A stretch of DNA of 12,329 nucleotides from the NCBI GenBank assembly GCA_947371775.1, contig CANBQX010000046.1, positions 1-12,329 on the forward strand. The letters are read 5' to 3'. Positions within the stretch are counted from its first letter, which is position 1, and every line of letters begins with the position of its first letter. Under the pieces are notes generated by a model, which was not told the origin of the DNA, did no database searches, and saw only the letters and a program-made list of their open reading frames with translations. The position numbers and the translations under genes are program-made. Positions 1 through 7,318 of the stretch are shown here, piece after piece. Source of the stretch: Comamonadaceae bacterium (GTDB lineage Bacteria > Pseudomonadota > Gammaproteobacteria > Burkholderiales > Burkholderiaceae_C).

Positions 1-46
1 GCATATGGGTCACGGTAAAGGTGTCGGAGTCGTAGAGCGTGTGCAT
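1..46 (-). CDS. Start of a small conserved protein, possibly DUF3567 family (partial)
   Basis: An ATG at 46 on the minus strand opens a frame that runs off the left edge. Only 15 codons are visible, reading MHTLYDSDTFTVTHM. This start resembles what I remember of the short DUF3567-type proteins of Burkholderiales, which begin with a similar 'LYDSD' stretch, but 15 residues cannot settle the family. It is the next gene on the same strand after the DUF3108 gene, 76 bases downstream. No clear Shine-Dalgarno sequence precedes the ATG, and no other in-frame ATG was found just upstream. The function is unknown. Confidence 0.45.
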   Translation of the reverse strand, partial: MHTLYDSDTFTVTHM

Positions 47-122
47 GCGGGGCGTTCGGTGCGGGTTGGTTTCTAGGTTAACAGGATTTGTGCGATTCGC
101 CGGTTTACAAGGTCTTGGGGGC

Positions 123-1304
123 CTAGGGTTTTTCCGAACTGCTCCAAAAAATGTCGACCTCATCGCCATTGGCCTGGGTCATGCGGATGCGCGCAGGCAG
201 GTATTCCAACGCGGGGGCCAGCCACACTTCTACCCGGTTGTCATAGTCGGCCGAGGGGTCACAGACCAGGCGGATGGCAACCATTTCACGTCCCTCCACC
301 TTCAGGCGCTCGGTGGCGCCGACAGTGAACACCCGGCTCCCGGCCCGGTGTTTCTCCACCAATTGAAATGGCAATAGCATTCCAGGGCTGAATCGCGCCG
401 GATTGGCGCCCCACATGGACGCCAGCTGCACGTAGACACTGAGCAGGTCTTGCGCCAAGGGCATCAAAGGTGCGTCAGGGCCATTGCCACTGAAGCTGAC
501 AATACCTTTGGCACGCTGAAAGTGCGCCGCCTCTTCGCTGCGGGTCTTGTCGCCAAAACGCAGGGGCTCCAAACCACGCGGACCGACCGCGCCTTTGCTG
601 GTCTGCACCCGGCTAAAGCCCAGCAAGCCAAGCTCCAAGCGCGCGTCATACGACCTGCCTTCCCTCATCCACGACAGCTCTGCCGAGACCGGCAGCGCCA
701 AAAAGCCTTTGGTTCCCGATCCTTTGTATTTAAGCCGTACCGGGCTGGGAACCAGGTAGTCGTAGTCAGGCTGACCTGCGCTCACGCTGCGCACGGTAGC
801 ACCCGCGGGCACCGGATTGGCCTGGCTGGTGTTAGGCGATGCGGCGCCTGCGGGCGCATTGGGCAGCGGCTCGACAGCGCGCTGTGCCAGCATGGTGGGG
901 GGAGGCAGTGCCGCTTGCGGCGCGTCCTGGATGCTGGTGGGCACAGCTGCGGGCGCGGCGAGTACGGCTTGTTCTGGTGCAGGCGCCATCGGGGCCTTGG
1001 CAGGCGCAGGCAATGCCTGCGTTTGGCGCGCGGCTTGGACGGGCTCTACAGGCTGATCCGCGTCTGGCGCCGTGCGCGGCGCGTCGGCCTGTAGAGGTGC
1101 CTCCAGCACCAGCGTGCGGGCCGTGAATACCGGGCCGGTCGCAGCGAGGGGCTGCGCGCTGGACAGGGCCCGCGCCAGACCGTGCAACACCGCACCATGC
1201 AAAGCGATAACCGCCAGAACCAGCAGCGCCAAAGCCCGAACTTGTGGCAGAAGGGAGCGGCCGGGGGGTCTGCCTTTGCTTGGTCGATCGGCGTTGCTGG
1301 CCAT
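123..1304 (-). CDS. DUF3108 domain-containing protein with membrane anchor
   Basis: This gene encodes 393 residues of unknown function. The order along the protein is a short basic cytoplasmic N-terminus, one hydrophobic segment at about residues 23-45 (probably an uncleaved inner-membrane anchor), a long Ala/Pro-rich linker at about 60-175, and a C-terminal globular region at about 178-393. The C-terminal part matches the DUF3108 type: it starts near YDYLVPSPVRLKYKG and ends with a segment carrying VWLAPALEYLPARIRM. The layout resembles TonB-like periplasm-spanning proteins, which suggests that the DUF3108 domain acts in the periplasm or near the outer membrane; this is inference. Its ATG lies 1 base after the stop of the 109-residue upstream gene, so the two are almost certainly co-transcribed and perhaps translationally coupled. 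No Shine-Dalgarno is obvious. The stop is TAG, with no clear terminator after it. Confidence 0.8.
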   Translation of the reverse strand: MASNADRPSKGRPPGRSLLPQVRALALLVLAVIALHGAVLHGLARALSSAQPLAATGPVFTARTLVLEAPLQADAPRTAPDADQPVEPVQAARQTQALPAPAKAPMAPAPEQAVLAAPAAVPTSIQDAPQAALPPPTMLAQRAVEPLPNAPAGAASPNTSQANPVPAGATVRSVSAGQPDYDYLVPSPVRLKYKGSGTKGFLALPVSAELSWMREGRSYDARLELGLLGFSRVQTSKGAVGPRGLEPLRFGDKTRSEEAAHFQRAKGIVSFSGNGPDAPLMPLAQDLLSVYVQLASMWGANPARFSPGMLLPFQLVEKHRAGSRVFTVGATERLKVEGREMVAIRLVCDPSADYDNRVEVWLAPALEYLPARIRMTQANGDEVDIFWSSSEKP

Positions 1305-1305
1305 G

Positions 1306-1635
1306 TCAGTGCGCCGCAGGCAGGGCGGGGACGGTTGGCATATCCCACTCCAGTAATTCAGCCAATCGGCATACCACCCAATGCGCCTCGGCGTCGTCTA
1401 CGACCGCCTCAGGACCGGAGATGGCGTGCTGGCATTGCGCCAACACATCTGCCGCGTGCAAATCACGCGCAAGCTGCATGTGACTGGCTGTAGGGGCCAG
1501 GCTTTGCGCCAGGTCTTCGCACAGCTCGTAACGCGCAGCCACCACTTCGCGCGCCGTGTGCGGCCGGGTGTGCCCTGGAGTCACAAACAGCGCGACAAAG
1601 GAGGGAGGGATTTCTATTTGCGATGCGTCAGACAT
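1306..1635 (-). CDS. Conserved hypothetical protein, 109 residues
   Basis: This small, mostly soluble acidic protein begins MSDASQIEIPPSFVALF. It has no signal peptide or membrane segment, and no catalytic motif that I can name. Near the C-terminus lies an aromatic/acidic stretch, AHWVVCRLAELLEWDMP. I recall similar proteins of about 100-130 residues in Comamonadaceae, sometimes labelled 'ATPase with chaperone activity', but no ATP-binding motif is visible and that label should not be trusted. I chose the ATG at 1635. A TTG at 1644 would add three residues. The gene starts 15 bases after the RhlE-like helicase stop and ends 1 base before the DUF3108 gene, so it is the middle gene of a three-gene transcription unit. 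Confidence 0.75.
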   Translation of the reverse strand: MSDASQIEIPPSFVALFVTPGHTRPHTAREVVAARYELCEDLAQSLAPTASHMQLARDLHAADVLAQCQHAISGPEAVVDDAEAHWVVCRLAELLEWDMPTVPALPAAH

Positions 1636-1650
1636 AGGAGCCAAGTCTAT

Positions 1651-2919
1651 TCAATGCGCCTGCCCTTGCGTTTCAGCGGCGGCGCGCAGCTTGTCTTTTT
1701 TGCTGGGTCGTTTGCCCTTGACGCCGCCATTGCCGCTGGCGTCAACAAAGCGCTCTGCGGTCGCGGTCGCCACTTCGGTGGGCTCAAAGCCCTCCACCGC
1801 CTCCAAGTCCAGCGCCAGGCCCTGGCGTTTTTCTATCAGGCGCCAGTGCGCCTCGGTATCTGCGCTCACAAAGCTCACTGCCAAGCCCGCCTGGCCCGCA
1901 CGCCCGGTGCGGCCGATGCGGTGGGTGTAATCGTCGGCCGAGCGCGGCAGGTCGTAGTTGACCACCACCGGCAGTTCCACCACGTCAATGCCGCGCGCCG
2001 CCAAATCGGTGGCAACCACCACGGAGATGCGGGAGGCCTTGAAATCTTCCAGCACCTGGCTGCGTTTGCCCTGGCTGAGCTGGCCGTGCAGTGGCTCGGC
2101 ATTCAGACCCGCTTTACGCAACTTGTCGGCCACGATCTCTGCCGAGTATTTGGTCGCAACAAACACCAGCGTGCGACTCCAGCCGTATTGCTTGATCAAG
2201 TGACGCAGCAGCTGTGTGCGTGCGCGCGTGTCCACAGCGATCGCGCTTTGAGCGATATCGGGCACGGTGTCGGCGGTGTCTGGCATTTCCACGTGCACCG
2301 GGTCACGCAAGAGCGCTTGCGCCAGGGCGTTCACGGGCGGGGCAAAGGTGGCTGAAAAGAACAAGCTTTGGCGTTTTGCCCCCAGCAGGGCCACGATGCG
2401 GCCCAGCTCTTCGCTAAAGCCCTGCTCCAGAAGCCGGTCGGCCTCGTCCAGCACCAGGGTGCGGACCTGGTCTAGGTGCACCGCGTTGTGGTCCACCAGG
2501 TCCAGCAGGCGCCCGGGGGTGGCCACCACGATGTCGCTGCCACCGCGCAGGCCCATCATTTGGGGGTTGATCGACACGCCGCCAAACACCACGCTGATTT
2601 TGGGCGCAGGCACCAGCTCGCGGGCCAAGACCTTGAGCACGTCACCGACCTGCACCGCCAACTCCCGGGTCGGCACCAGCACCAAGGCCTGGATGCGCCG
2701 CGGCCCATTGCGGCCGTGCACCACAGGCTCCACCAACTGCAACAGCGGCAAAGCAAAGGCCGCGGTTTTGCCTGAGCCGGTCTGCGCGCGTACCAGCACA
2801 TCGCGGCCCTGCAACACGGCGGCGACTGCCCCCTCTTGCACCGGTGTGGGCGCCTGAAACCCCGCACAGTGGGCGGCGGCGCACAGGGCGCTAGAGAGTC
2901 CGAGCTTGGAAAAGGGCAT
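1651..2919 (-). CDS. rhlE: DEAD-box ATP-dependent RNA helicase, RhlE-like
   Basis: This 422-residue protein is an ATP-driven RNA helicase of the kind that remodels rRNA, ribosomal precursors or mRNA in the cytoplasm. All the family motifs are in order: Q motif (F21 and TPVQ 25-28), Walker A AQTGSGKT 45-52, PTRELA 83-88, TPGRLLD 134-140, DEAD 158-161, SAT 189-191, ATDLAARGID 303-312 and HRIGRTGR 333-340. The C-terminal tail (about 375-422) is short and rich in Lys/Ala, as in short RhlE-type helicases; the assignment within the RhlE/SrmB/DbpA group is by general resemblance. I chose the ATG at 2919. A longer frame reaching 3087 would run through the upstream terminator and is unlikely. The gene heads a cluster with the 109-residue protein and the DUF3108 gene, and it lies just past an intrinsic terminator (2946-2992). 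Confidence 0.9.
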   Translation of the reverse strand: MPFSKLGLSSALCAAAHCAGFQAPTPVQEGAVAAVLQGRDVLVRAQTGSGKTAAFALPLLQLVEPVVHGRNGPRRIQALVLVPTRELAVQVGDVLKVLARELVPAPKISVVFGGVSINPQMMGLRGGSDIVVATPGRLLDLVDHNAVHLDQVRTLVLDEADRLLEQGFSEELGRIVALLGAKRQSLFFSATFAPPVNALAQALLRDPVHVEMPDTADTVPDIAQSAIAVDTRARTQLLRHLIKQYGWSRTLVFVATKYSAEIVADKLRKAGLNAEPLHGQLSQGKRSQVLEDFKASRISVVVATDLAARGIDVVELPVVVNYDLPRSADDYTHRIGRTGRAGQAGLAVSFVSADTEAHWRLIEKRQGLALDLEAVEGFEPTEVATATAERFVDASGNGGVKGKRPSKKDKLRAAAETQGQAH

Positions 2920-2945
2920 GGTTGAACTGTTTCTCAGGTCTGAAA

Positions 2946-2992
2946 TAAAAAAACCACCGACGACCCCGGAAACACCGGAGCCCTCGGTGGTT
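2946..2992 (-). terminator. Intrinsic terminator after the HiPIP gene
   Basis: Read on the minus strand, a perfect 9-bp outer stem (AACCACCGA with TCGGTGGTT, 2984-2992 against 2952-2960) encloses an inner CCGG/CCGG pairing. The hairpin runs straight into seven T residues (2947-2953 on the plus strand). It lies about 25 bases after the HiPIP stop, so it most simply ends that transcript. It also lies only 26 bases before the helicase ATG, so the helicase needs its own promoter within or beyond this element, or read-through. Confidence 0.88.
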
Positions 2993-3017
2993 GTCGTGGC
3001 ATCTGCCACGCAGCCGA

Positions 3018-3323
3018 TCAGGCCTTTTTGTTGTAGGCGCTGCACCAGCCGGTGCCAGCCACTTGCTTGCCTGCGAACAGGGGGCAACCGCCAGCAGCAT
3101 CACCTGCCTTGCCTTGGAACAAGGCGCAGTTGCCGCAGTTTTGACCGGCAGCAAATTTAGGGAACTTGGTTTTGTCCACCTTGGACGCATCAGCCTTGTA
3201 GCCCAAGCTGCCTGCCGTGGGGTCTTTGTCGTCAACCATCGGTGCGGCAGCAAAAACAGCGCCACTGACCAAAGCACCAGCACCCATACCCAGCTTCACC
3301 ACAAATTCACGACGATTTGACAT
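3018..3323 (-). CDS. High-potential iron-sulfur protein (HiPIP), Tat-exported
   Basis: This 101-residue precursor is a periplasmic one-electron carrier with a [4Fe-4S] cluster. In purple bacteria such as Rhodoferax fermentans, HiPIPs donate electrons to the photosynthetic reaction centre; in other species they serve respiratory oxidases. Four cysteines, C63, C66, C80 and C94 (C-x2-C-x13-C-x13-C), fit the cluster ligands, and the LGY tyrosine at residue 42 matches the conserved Tyr of the family. The N-terminus NRREFVVK followed by a Gly/Ala-rich hydrophobic stretch is a twin-arginine signal, as expected for a cofactor folded before export. Cleavage is probably near residues 24-27. I chose the ATG at 3323 because a TGGAAT Shine-Dalgarno-like sequence sits about 10 bases upstream and the Tat motif then lies close to the N-terminus. 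An ATG at 3335 would add four residues. The gene stands alone between pgk and a strong terminator. Confidence 0.93.
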   Translation of the reverse strand: MSNRREFVVKLGMGAGALVSGAVFAAAPMVDDKDPTAGSLGYKADASKVDKTKFPKFAAGQNCGNCALFQGKAGDAAGGCPLFAGKQVAGTGWCSAYNKKA

Positions 3324-3437
3324 GTTGTATTCCATTCCATATTGAAAGAGTTGGCGGCACGATAGCCCAGCCGGGTGCCATTGTCGCGCGGCTTCGCAGA
3401 CGCGTAAAGGATGGCAAACAATGCCCCAGGCGAATAC

Positions 3438-4640
3438 TCAGCTTAAGGCGGCGTCAGCGCGGCGGCCCAAAATCTCAAACGCCGGCAGCGTTTTGCCTTC
3501 CAGTACCTCTAAAAAGGCGCCGCCGCCGGTAGAGATGTAGCCAATTTTGGATTCGATGCCGTACTTGGCGATCGCCGCCAGCGTGTCGCCGCCACCGGCA
3601 ATGCTAAAGGCGCTGGAGTCCGCAATGGCCTGTGCCACGGCTTTGGTGCCGTTCTCAAAGGCGGCGAACTCAAACACACCCACCGGACCGTTCCAGACAA
3701 TGGTGCCAGCGCGCATCAACTGCGCGGCCAAGACTTTGGCGGTTTCGGGGCCGATGTCCAAAATCAAATCGTCGTCTGCCACCTTGGTCGCCGCTTTGAC
3801 GGTAGCCACCGCGTCGGCAGAAAACGTCTTGGCCGTGACCACATCGCTTGGAATGGGCACGGCCGCACCGCGTGCTTGCATGGCCGCGATCACAGCCTTG
3901 GCTTGGTCCAGCAAATCAGGCTCCGCCAGGCTTTTGCCGATCTTCAGGCCTGCGGCCAGCATGAAGGTGTTGGCAATGCCACCACCCACAATGAGTTGGT
4001 CCACGTTGGCAGCCAAACTTTGCAGGATGGTCAACTTGGTGGACACCTTGGAGCCTGCCACGATGGCGACCAAAGGGCGCTTGGGAGCAAGCAGTGCCTT
4101 GGCAATCGCGTCCATCTCTGCCGCCAGCAAGGGGCCTGCGCAAGCCACCGGGGCATATTCAGCAATGCCGTAGGTGCTGGCCTCGGCGCGGTGGGCGGTG
4201 CCGAAAGCGTCGTGGACAAAAATATCGCACAGTGCGGCCATTTTGCGGGCCAGTGCCGGGGCATTTTTCTTCTCGCCCACATTGCAGCGGCAGTTCTCCA
4301 ACATCACGATCTGGCCGGGCGCCACCGTCACGCCGTCCACCCAGTTCGCCAGCAGGGGCACGCTGCGTCCGAGCAATTCGCCCAGGCGCTGCGCCACCGG
4401 CGCGAGCGAGTCTGCGGCCTGAAAAGCGCCTTCGGTGGGGCGGCCCAGGTGGGAAGTCACCATCACGGCCGCACCAGCGTCCAGCGCCATTTGGATGCAG
4501 GGCACGCTGGCGCGGATGCGGGTGTCTTCGGTGATGTGGCCCTGCGCATCCTGGGGCACGTTGAGGTCGGCACGGATAAACACCCGTTTGGCGGCCACGT
4601 GGCCTTGGGCACAGAGATCAGAGAATCGAATAACGTTCAT
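3438..4640 (-). CDS. pgk: Phosphoglycerate kinase
   Basis: This is the cytoplasmic enzyme that transfers phosphate between 1,3-bisphosphoglycerate and ADP in glycolysis, and in reverse in gluconeogenesis or the Calvin cycle. At 400 residues it is full length for a bacterial enzyme. Visible motifs are the N-domain substrate site RADLN (23-27) and SHLGRP (63-68), ENCRCNVGEKKN (115-126), HDAFGTAHR (143-151), AGSKVSTK (195-202), WNGPVGVFE (316-324) and the nucleotide loop GGGDT (349-353), with TGGGA at 371-375. It starts at the ATG at 4640, 85 bases after the azlD stop, so it may have its own promoter. A TAAAAT on the minus strand at 4704-4699 is a weak -10 candidate without a good -35. No classical glycolytic neighbour is present. 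The cbb or gap genes sometimes linked to pgk are not in this window. Confidence 0.97.
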   Translation of the reverse strand: MNVIRFSDLCAQGHVAAKRVFIRADLNVPQDAQGHITEDTRIRASVPCIQMALDAGAAVMVTSHLGRPTEGAFQAADSLAPVAQRLGELLGRSVPLLANWVDGVTVAPGQIVMLENCRCNVGEKKNAPALARKMAALCDIFVHDAFGTAHRAEASTYGIAEYAPVACAGPLLAAEMDAIAKALLAPKRPLVAIVAGSKVSTKLTILQSLAANVDQLIVGGGIANTFMLAAGLKIGKSLAEPDLLDQAKAVIAAMQARGAAVPIPSDVVTAKTFSADAVATVKAATKVADDDLILDIGPETAKVLAAQLMRAGTIVWNGPVGVFEFAAFENGTKAVAQAIADSSAFSIAGGGDTLAAIAKYGIESKIGYISTGGGAFLEVLEGKTLPAFEILGRRADAALS

Positions 4641-4725
4641 GGTGAGGCCGTGGAAATAGACAAAGAGAGAGGTTTTTCAAACCCGTGTGTTGCCGCCCAT
4701 TTTAGGCAGCGGGCTTGTTCAGGCC

Positions 4726-5079
4726 TTACCAGCCCAAGCCGATGTGCAGGGGCAAATACACCGCCATGCCGCACACAATCGTGCCCAGCACCGCGTTGCC
4801 CACACCTTTGCGCCAAAAGAAATAGGCTGCGCCAGCGACCGCGCCATACAGACGGGCATCGAGCAGGGTGTGGATAAAGACCCCTTGCGTCATGACCAAT
4901 TCTGGAATCACCACCGCCGACAAGGCCGCGATCGGCGCGTACTGCAAGCCCCGCTGCGCCCAGCGCGGCAAGGTCCACTGGGCGTCTGAAATAAAGAAAA
5001 ACGAGCGTGAAACGACAGTGATGACGGCCATCAGCACAATCGTCAGCAAGGTCTCGTCGTTGAAAATCTGCAAGCTCAT
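4726..5079 (-). CDS. azlD: AzlD family branched-chain amino acid transport subunit
   Basis: This 117-residue hydrophobic protein has about four membrane segments (roughly residues 10-28, 46-64, 75-90 and 93-113). It fits AzlD, the small partner of AzlC in an inner-membrane complex of the YgaZH/AzlCD type that exports branched-chain amino acids or analogues. The conserved style includes SRSFFF and YAPIAALSAVVIPEL. Its ATG overlaps the azlC stop by 4 bases (ATGA, 5076-5079), a typical arrangement for translational coupling of two subunits. A longer in-frame start exists further upstream but would lie inside azlC and was rejected. Confidence 0.9.
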   Translation of the reverse strand: MSLQIFNDETLLTIVLMAVITVVSRSFFFISDAQWTLPRWAQRGLQYAPIAALSAVVIPELVMTQGVFIHTLLDARLYGAVAGAAYFFWRKGVGNAVLGTIVCGMAVYLPLHIGLGW

Positions 5080-5810
5080 GGTGGACTTTCGGGTGCAAAG
5101 CCGGGGCGAGACTCCAACGACAGGCACAGCAGGACCGCCGCCGCGATGGCCACCAGAATATTGAGCTTGAACGGCAGCGCATAGGCCGCGACCGCCACCG
5201 CCCCCGCAATGGCGCCTGCAAGCCAGCGCAGGCGGCTGCTGGCGAGCGAACACAAAATGCCCGTCAAGGCCAAAACCCCTGCAAAGCCCAGGCCCCAGGC
5301 AGTGGGAATCAAGTTCGCCAAGGCCACGCCCACAAGGCTGGCGCTGACCCAGCTGAACCAGTTGATGCAGGCGTTGCCCGCCAGATAGGCCATTTGTGTC
5401 GCGCGTCCCGCGTCGTCAGTCGCCGGCACGGGATGACGCCGCACGAACAACACATAGGTCAGGTCGGCGGTGAAGTAGCCCGTGACCATGCGCTGCCAGC
5501 GTGGCAGATGCATCAGGTAGTTGCGCAAATGCGCGCTGAACACCACAAAGCGCAGATTGACACAAAACGCGGTGGCCAAAATCACCCACATCGGCGCGGC
5601 AGCTATAAACAGTGGAATCGCCGCCAACTGCGAACTGCCCGCGAACACCAGCAGCGCCATGGCCAGGGCGTCTACCGTGCCCATACCGGACTTGACCATG
5701 GCCACGCCCGTCATCAAGCCCCAGGCGGCAATGCCTGGTGCGGCGCCCAGCATGTCCATAAAGCCATCCCGAAACGCAGGATGGCGGCGGTGCGCTTTCA
5801 AAAAAAACAT
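5076..5810 (-). CDS. azlC: AzlC family branched-chain amino acid exporter
   Basis: This 244-residue integral membrane protein is of the AzlC/YgaZ family, the large subunit that pairs with AzlD for export of branched-chain amino acids; the exact substrate cannot be read from sequence. Family features include the N-terminal GFMDMLGAAPGIAAWGL, the FAGSSQLAA segment at about 56-64 and the NLRFVVFSAHLRNYL region at about 85-99, within several hydrophobic helices. The start at 5810 follows fmt by 9 bases, so the pair probably belongs to the def-fmt transcript. The first codons after ATG contain eight consecutive T residues (5800-5807), which is unusual at a start site. A downstream ATG near codon 18 is an alternative start. 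Confidence 0.9.
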   Translation of the reverse strand: MFFLKAHRRHPAFRDGFMDMLGAAPGIAAWGLMTGVAMVKSGMGTVDALAMALLVFAGSSQLAAIPLFIAAAPMWVILATAFCVNLRFVVFSAHLRNYLMHLPRWQRMVTGYFTADLTYVLFVRRHPVPATDDAGRATQMAYLAGNACINWFSWVSASLVGVALANLIPTAWGLGFAGVLALTGILCSLASSRLRWLAGAIAGAVAVAAYALPFKLNILVAIAAAVLLCLSLESRPGFAPESPP

Positions 5811-5819
5811 GCGGATTGA

Positions 5820-6812
5820 TCAGTCCACGGCACGCACGTCAGGCGGGTCAAAGGCCATGCCCGGCGTCAGCGCAAAGCCGCGCAAAAATTCAGCCGCGAT
5901 CAGCCGCTTGCCGCCTGGGCGTTGCAAGACGCTCACGTTCAACGCGCCCTCGCCCGTTTGAACCACGATGCCTTGGCTGTCCGCGTGCAATACCGTGCCT
6001 GGCAACGCGTCGCTGGGCTGTGCAGCACCCGCCCAGACTTCCGCGCCCCAGACCTTGAGGTGCTCACCCTGCAATTGCGCGGTGGCGCCGGGGAAGGGGT
6101 TGAAGGCGCGCACCCGCCGTGCAATCTGTGCGCTGGAGTGGCGCCAGTCGATGGCAGCCTCGCTTTTGTCAATCTTGTGGGCATAGCTGACGCCTTGCTC
6201 GCTCTGCGTGAGCGGCTCCCAGGCCCTCGGATCTGCCAGCGCTCGCACTACCAATTGGGCGCCCAGCGCGGCCAGACGGTCGTGCAGGCTGGCGGTGGTG
6301 TCATCTGGCGCAATGGGCAGGCTCTCTTTGAGCAGCATGGCGCCGGTGTCCAGCCCCGCGTCCATTTGCATGATGGTGACACCGGTGTCATTGTCGCCCG
6401 CTTCGATCGCGCGATGGATGGGGGCTGCGCCACGCCAGCGTGGCAGCAGCGAGCCGTGGATGTTCAGGCAGCCCCACTGACCTGGCCCGGCAAAGGCATG
6501 CAACACCCATTGCGGCAGGATCAGGCCATAGGCCACCACCACCATGGCGTCGGCTTGTGCCTCGGCGATGGCCTGTTGGGCTTGCGCGGCGTCGGCCGCA
6601 TATTTGCCGTCCAGGCGCAGGCCGTGTGGCTGCGCCAAGGGCATTCCATGCTCCAGCGCAAACTGTTTGACAGCCGAAGCTTGTAATTTCATGCCCCGGC
6701 CTGCGGGCCGGTCGGGCTGGGTCAGTACCAAGGCAATGGTGTGACCGGCCGCATGCAGCTGCGCGAGTGCGCTGCGGGCAAATTCCGGCGTACCGGCAAA
6801 AACCAACCTCAA
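5820..6812 (-). CDS. fmt: Methionyl-tRNA formyltransferase (TTG start)
   Basis: This enzyme formylates initiator Met-tRNA with 10-formyl-tetrahydrofolate before translation starts. It has 330 residues, the usual length. The N-terminal Rossmann-like catalytic domain shows LVFAGTPEFA (3-12), QPDRPAGRG (32-40), the signature with N117, H119 and SLLPRWRGAAPI (121-132), and the catalytic Asp in GLDTGAM (D155). The C-terminal OB-type tRNA-binding domain follows from about residue 210 (FNPFPGATA). The family's N-terminus begins exactly at a TTG (6812-6810), and no in-frame ATG or GTG was found for the true N-terminus, so TTG is the likely start. A strong GAGGA Shine-Dalgarno (plus-strand 6819-6823) lies 6 bases upstream. 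The TTG overlaps the def stop as TTGA, so the two genes are translationally coupled. Confidence 0.96.
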   Translation of the reverse strand: MRLVFAGTPEFARSALAQLHAAGHTIALVLTQPDRPAGRGMKLQASAVKQFALEHGMPLAQPHGLRLDGKYAADAAQAQQAIAEAQADAMVVVAYGLILPQWVLHAFAGPGQWGCLNIHGSLLPRWRGAAPIHRAIEAGDNDTGVTIMQMDAGLDTGAMLLKESLPIAPDDTTASLHDRLAALGAQLVVRALADPRAWEPLTQSEQGVSYAHKIDKSEAAIDWRHSSAQIARRVRAFNPFPGATAQLQGEHLKVWGAEVWAGAAQPSDALPGTVLHADSQGIVVQTGEGALNVSVLQRPGGKRLIAAEFLRGFALTPGMAFDPPDVRAVD

Positions 6813-7318
6813 CGGGAATCCTCGCGCTGGGCCTTGAGCATTTTGGTTTTGATACGGTTGCGCTTGAGCGGCGAGAGGTATTCCACAAACACCTTGCCCA
6901 TCAGGTGGTCCATCTCATGCTGAATACACACCGCCAAGAGCTCTTGCGCCTCGATGACGCGGCTTTGGCCTTGGTGGTCCTGGGCGCGCACATGCACCGC
7001 GTTGTGGCGGGTGACGCCATCGTAAATACCGGGCACCGACAAGCAGCCCTCTTCGTTGAGGTGCGTCTCGGGGCTGGTCCAGACGAGTTCGGGGTTGACC
7101 AGCACCAGGGCTTGGTTGCGTTCCTGCGACACGTCGATCACGATGACCCGCTCATGCACATCCACCTGGCTGGCGGCAAGGCCTATGCCATTGGCGTCGT
7201 ACATGGTCTCCAGCATGTCTTGAACCAGTTGGTGAATGCGGGCGTCGACCGCTGCCACGGGCTTGGCAACGGTGTGCAGGCGGCGATCCGGGTAGGTGAG
7301 GATAGGAAGTAAAGCCAT
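6809..7318 (-). CDS. def: Peptide deformylase
   Basis: This metal-dependent hydrolase removes the formyl group from N-terminal formylmethionine of new proteins. It has 169 residues, the normal length. The three family motifs are intact: GIGLAASQ (44-51), EGCLSVP (90-96, metal ligand C92) and HEMDH (134-138, ligands H134 and H138 with catalytic E135). I chose the ATG at 7318. A longer in-frame extension to 7426 does not resemble the family and would occupy the divergent intergenic region. def is the first gene of the def-fmt(-azlC-azlD) unit and faces the secreted-protein/dprA unit across about 140 bases. Confidence 0.96.
   Translation of the reverse strand: MALLPILTYPDRRLHTVAKPVAAVDARIHQLVQDMLETMYDANGIGLAASQVDVHERVIVIDVSQERNQALVLVNPELVWTSPETHLNEEGCLSVPGIYDGVTRHNAVHVRAQDHQGQSRVIEAQELLAVCIQHEMDHLMGKVFVEYLSPLKRNRIKTKMLKAQREDSR

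Noticed and set aside
1381..2355. Long plus-strand open frame of 324 codons opposite the helicase gene
   Set aside because: It is a by-product of high GC content. The opposite strand encodes a helicase with every motif intact, and the plus-strand translation is rich in His, Arg and Gln with no domain.
2920..3087. N-terminal extension of the helicase to 3087
   Set aside because: The extension would translate through the HiPIP terminator and the 3' end of the HiPIP gene. The ATG at 2919 gives the normal family N-terminus.
3355..3437. Possible terminator after pgk (GGCA...TGCC and nearby GC repeats)
   Set aside because: The stems are only 4-5 bp and no T tract follows, so pgk termination cannot be placed from sequence.
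4699..4704. TAAAAT (minus strand) as a -10 box for pgk
   Set aside because: It is close to consensus, but nothing like a -35 lies at 16-18 bases. It is kept only as a remark under pgk.
3876..4877. Long plus-strand open frame of 333 codons opposite pgk
   Set aside because: It is a shadow of pgk. It shows no family motif, has a biased His/Gly/Arg composition, and crosses a gene boundary.
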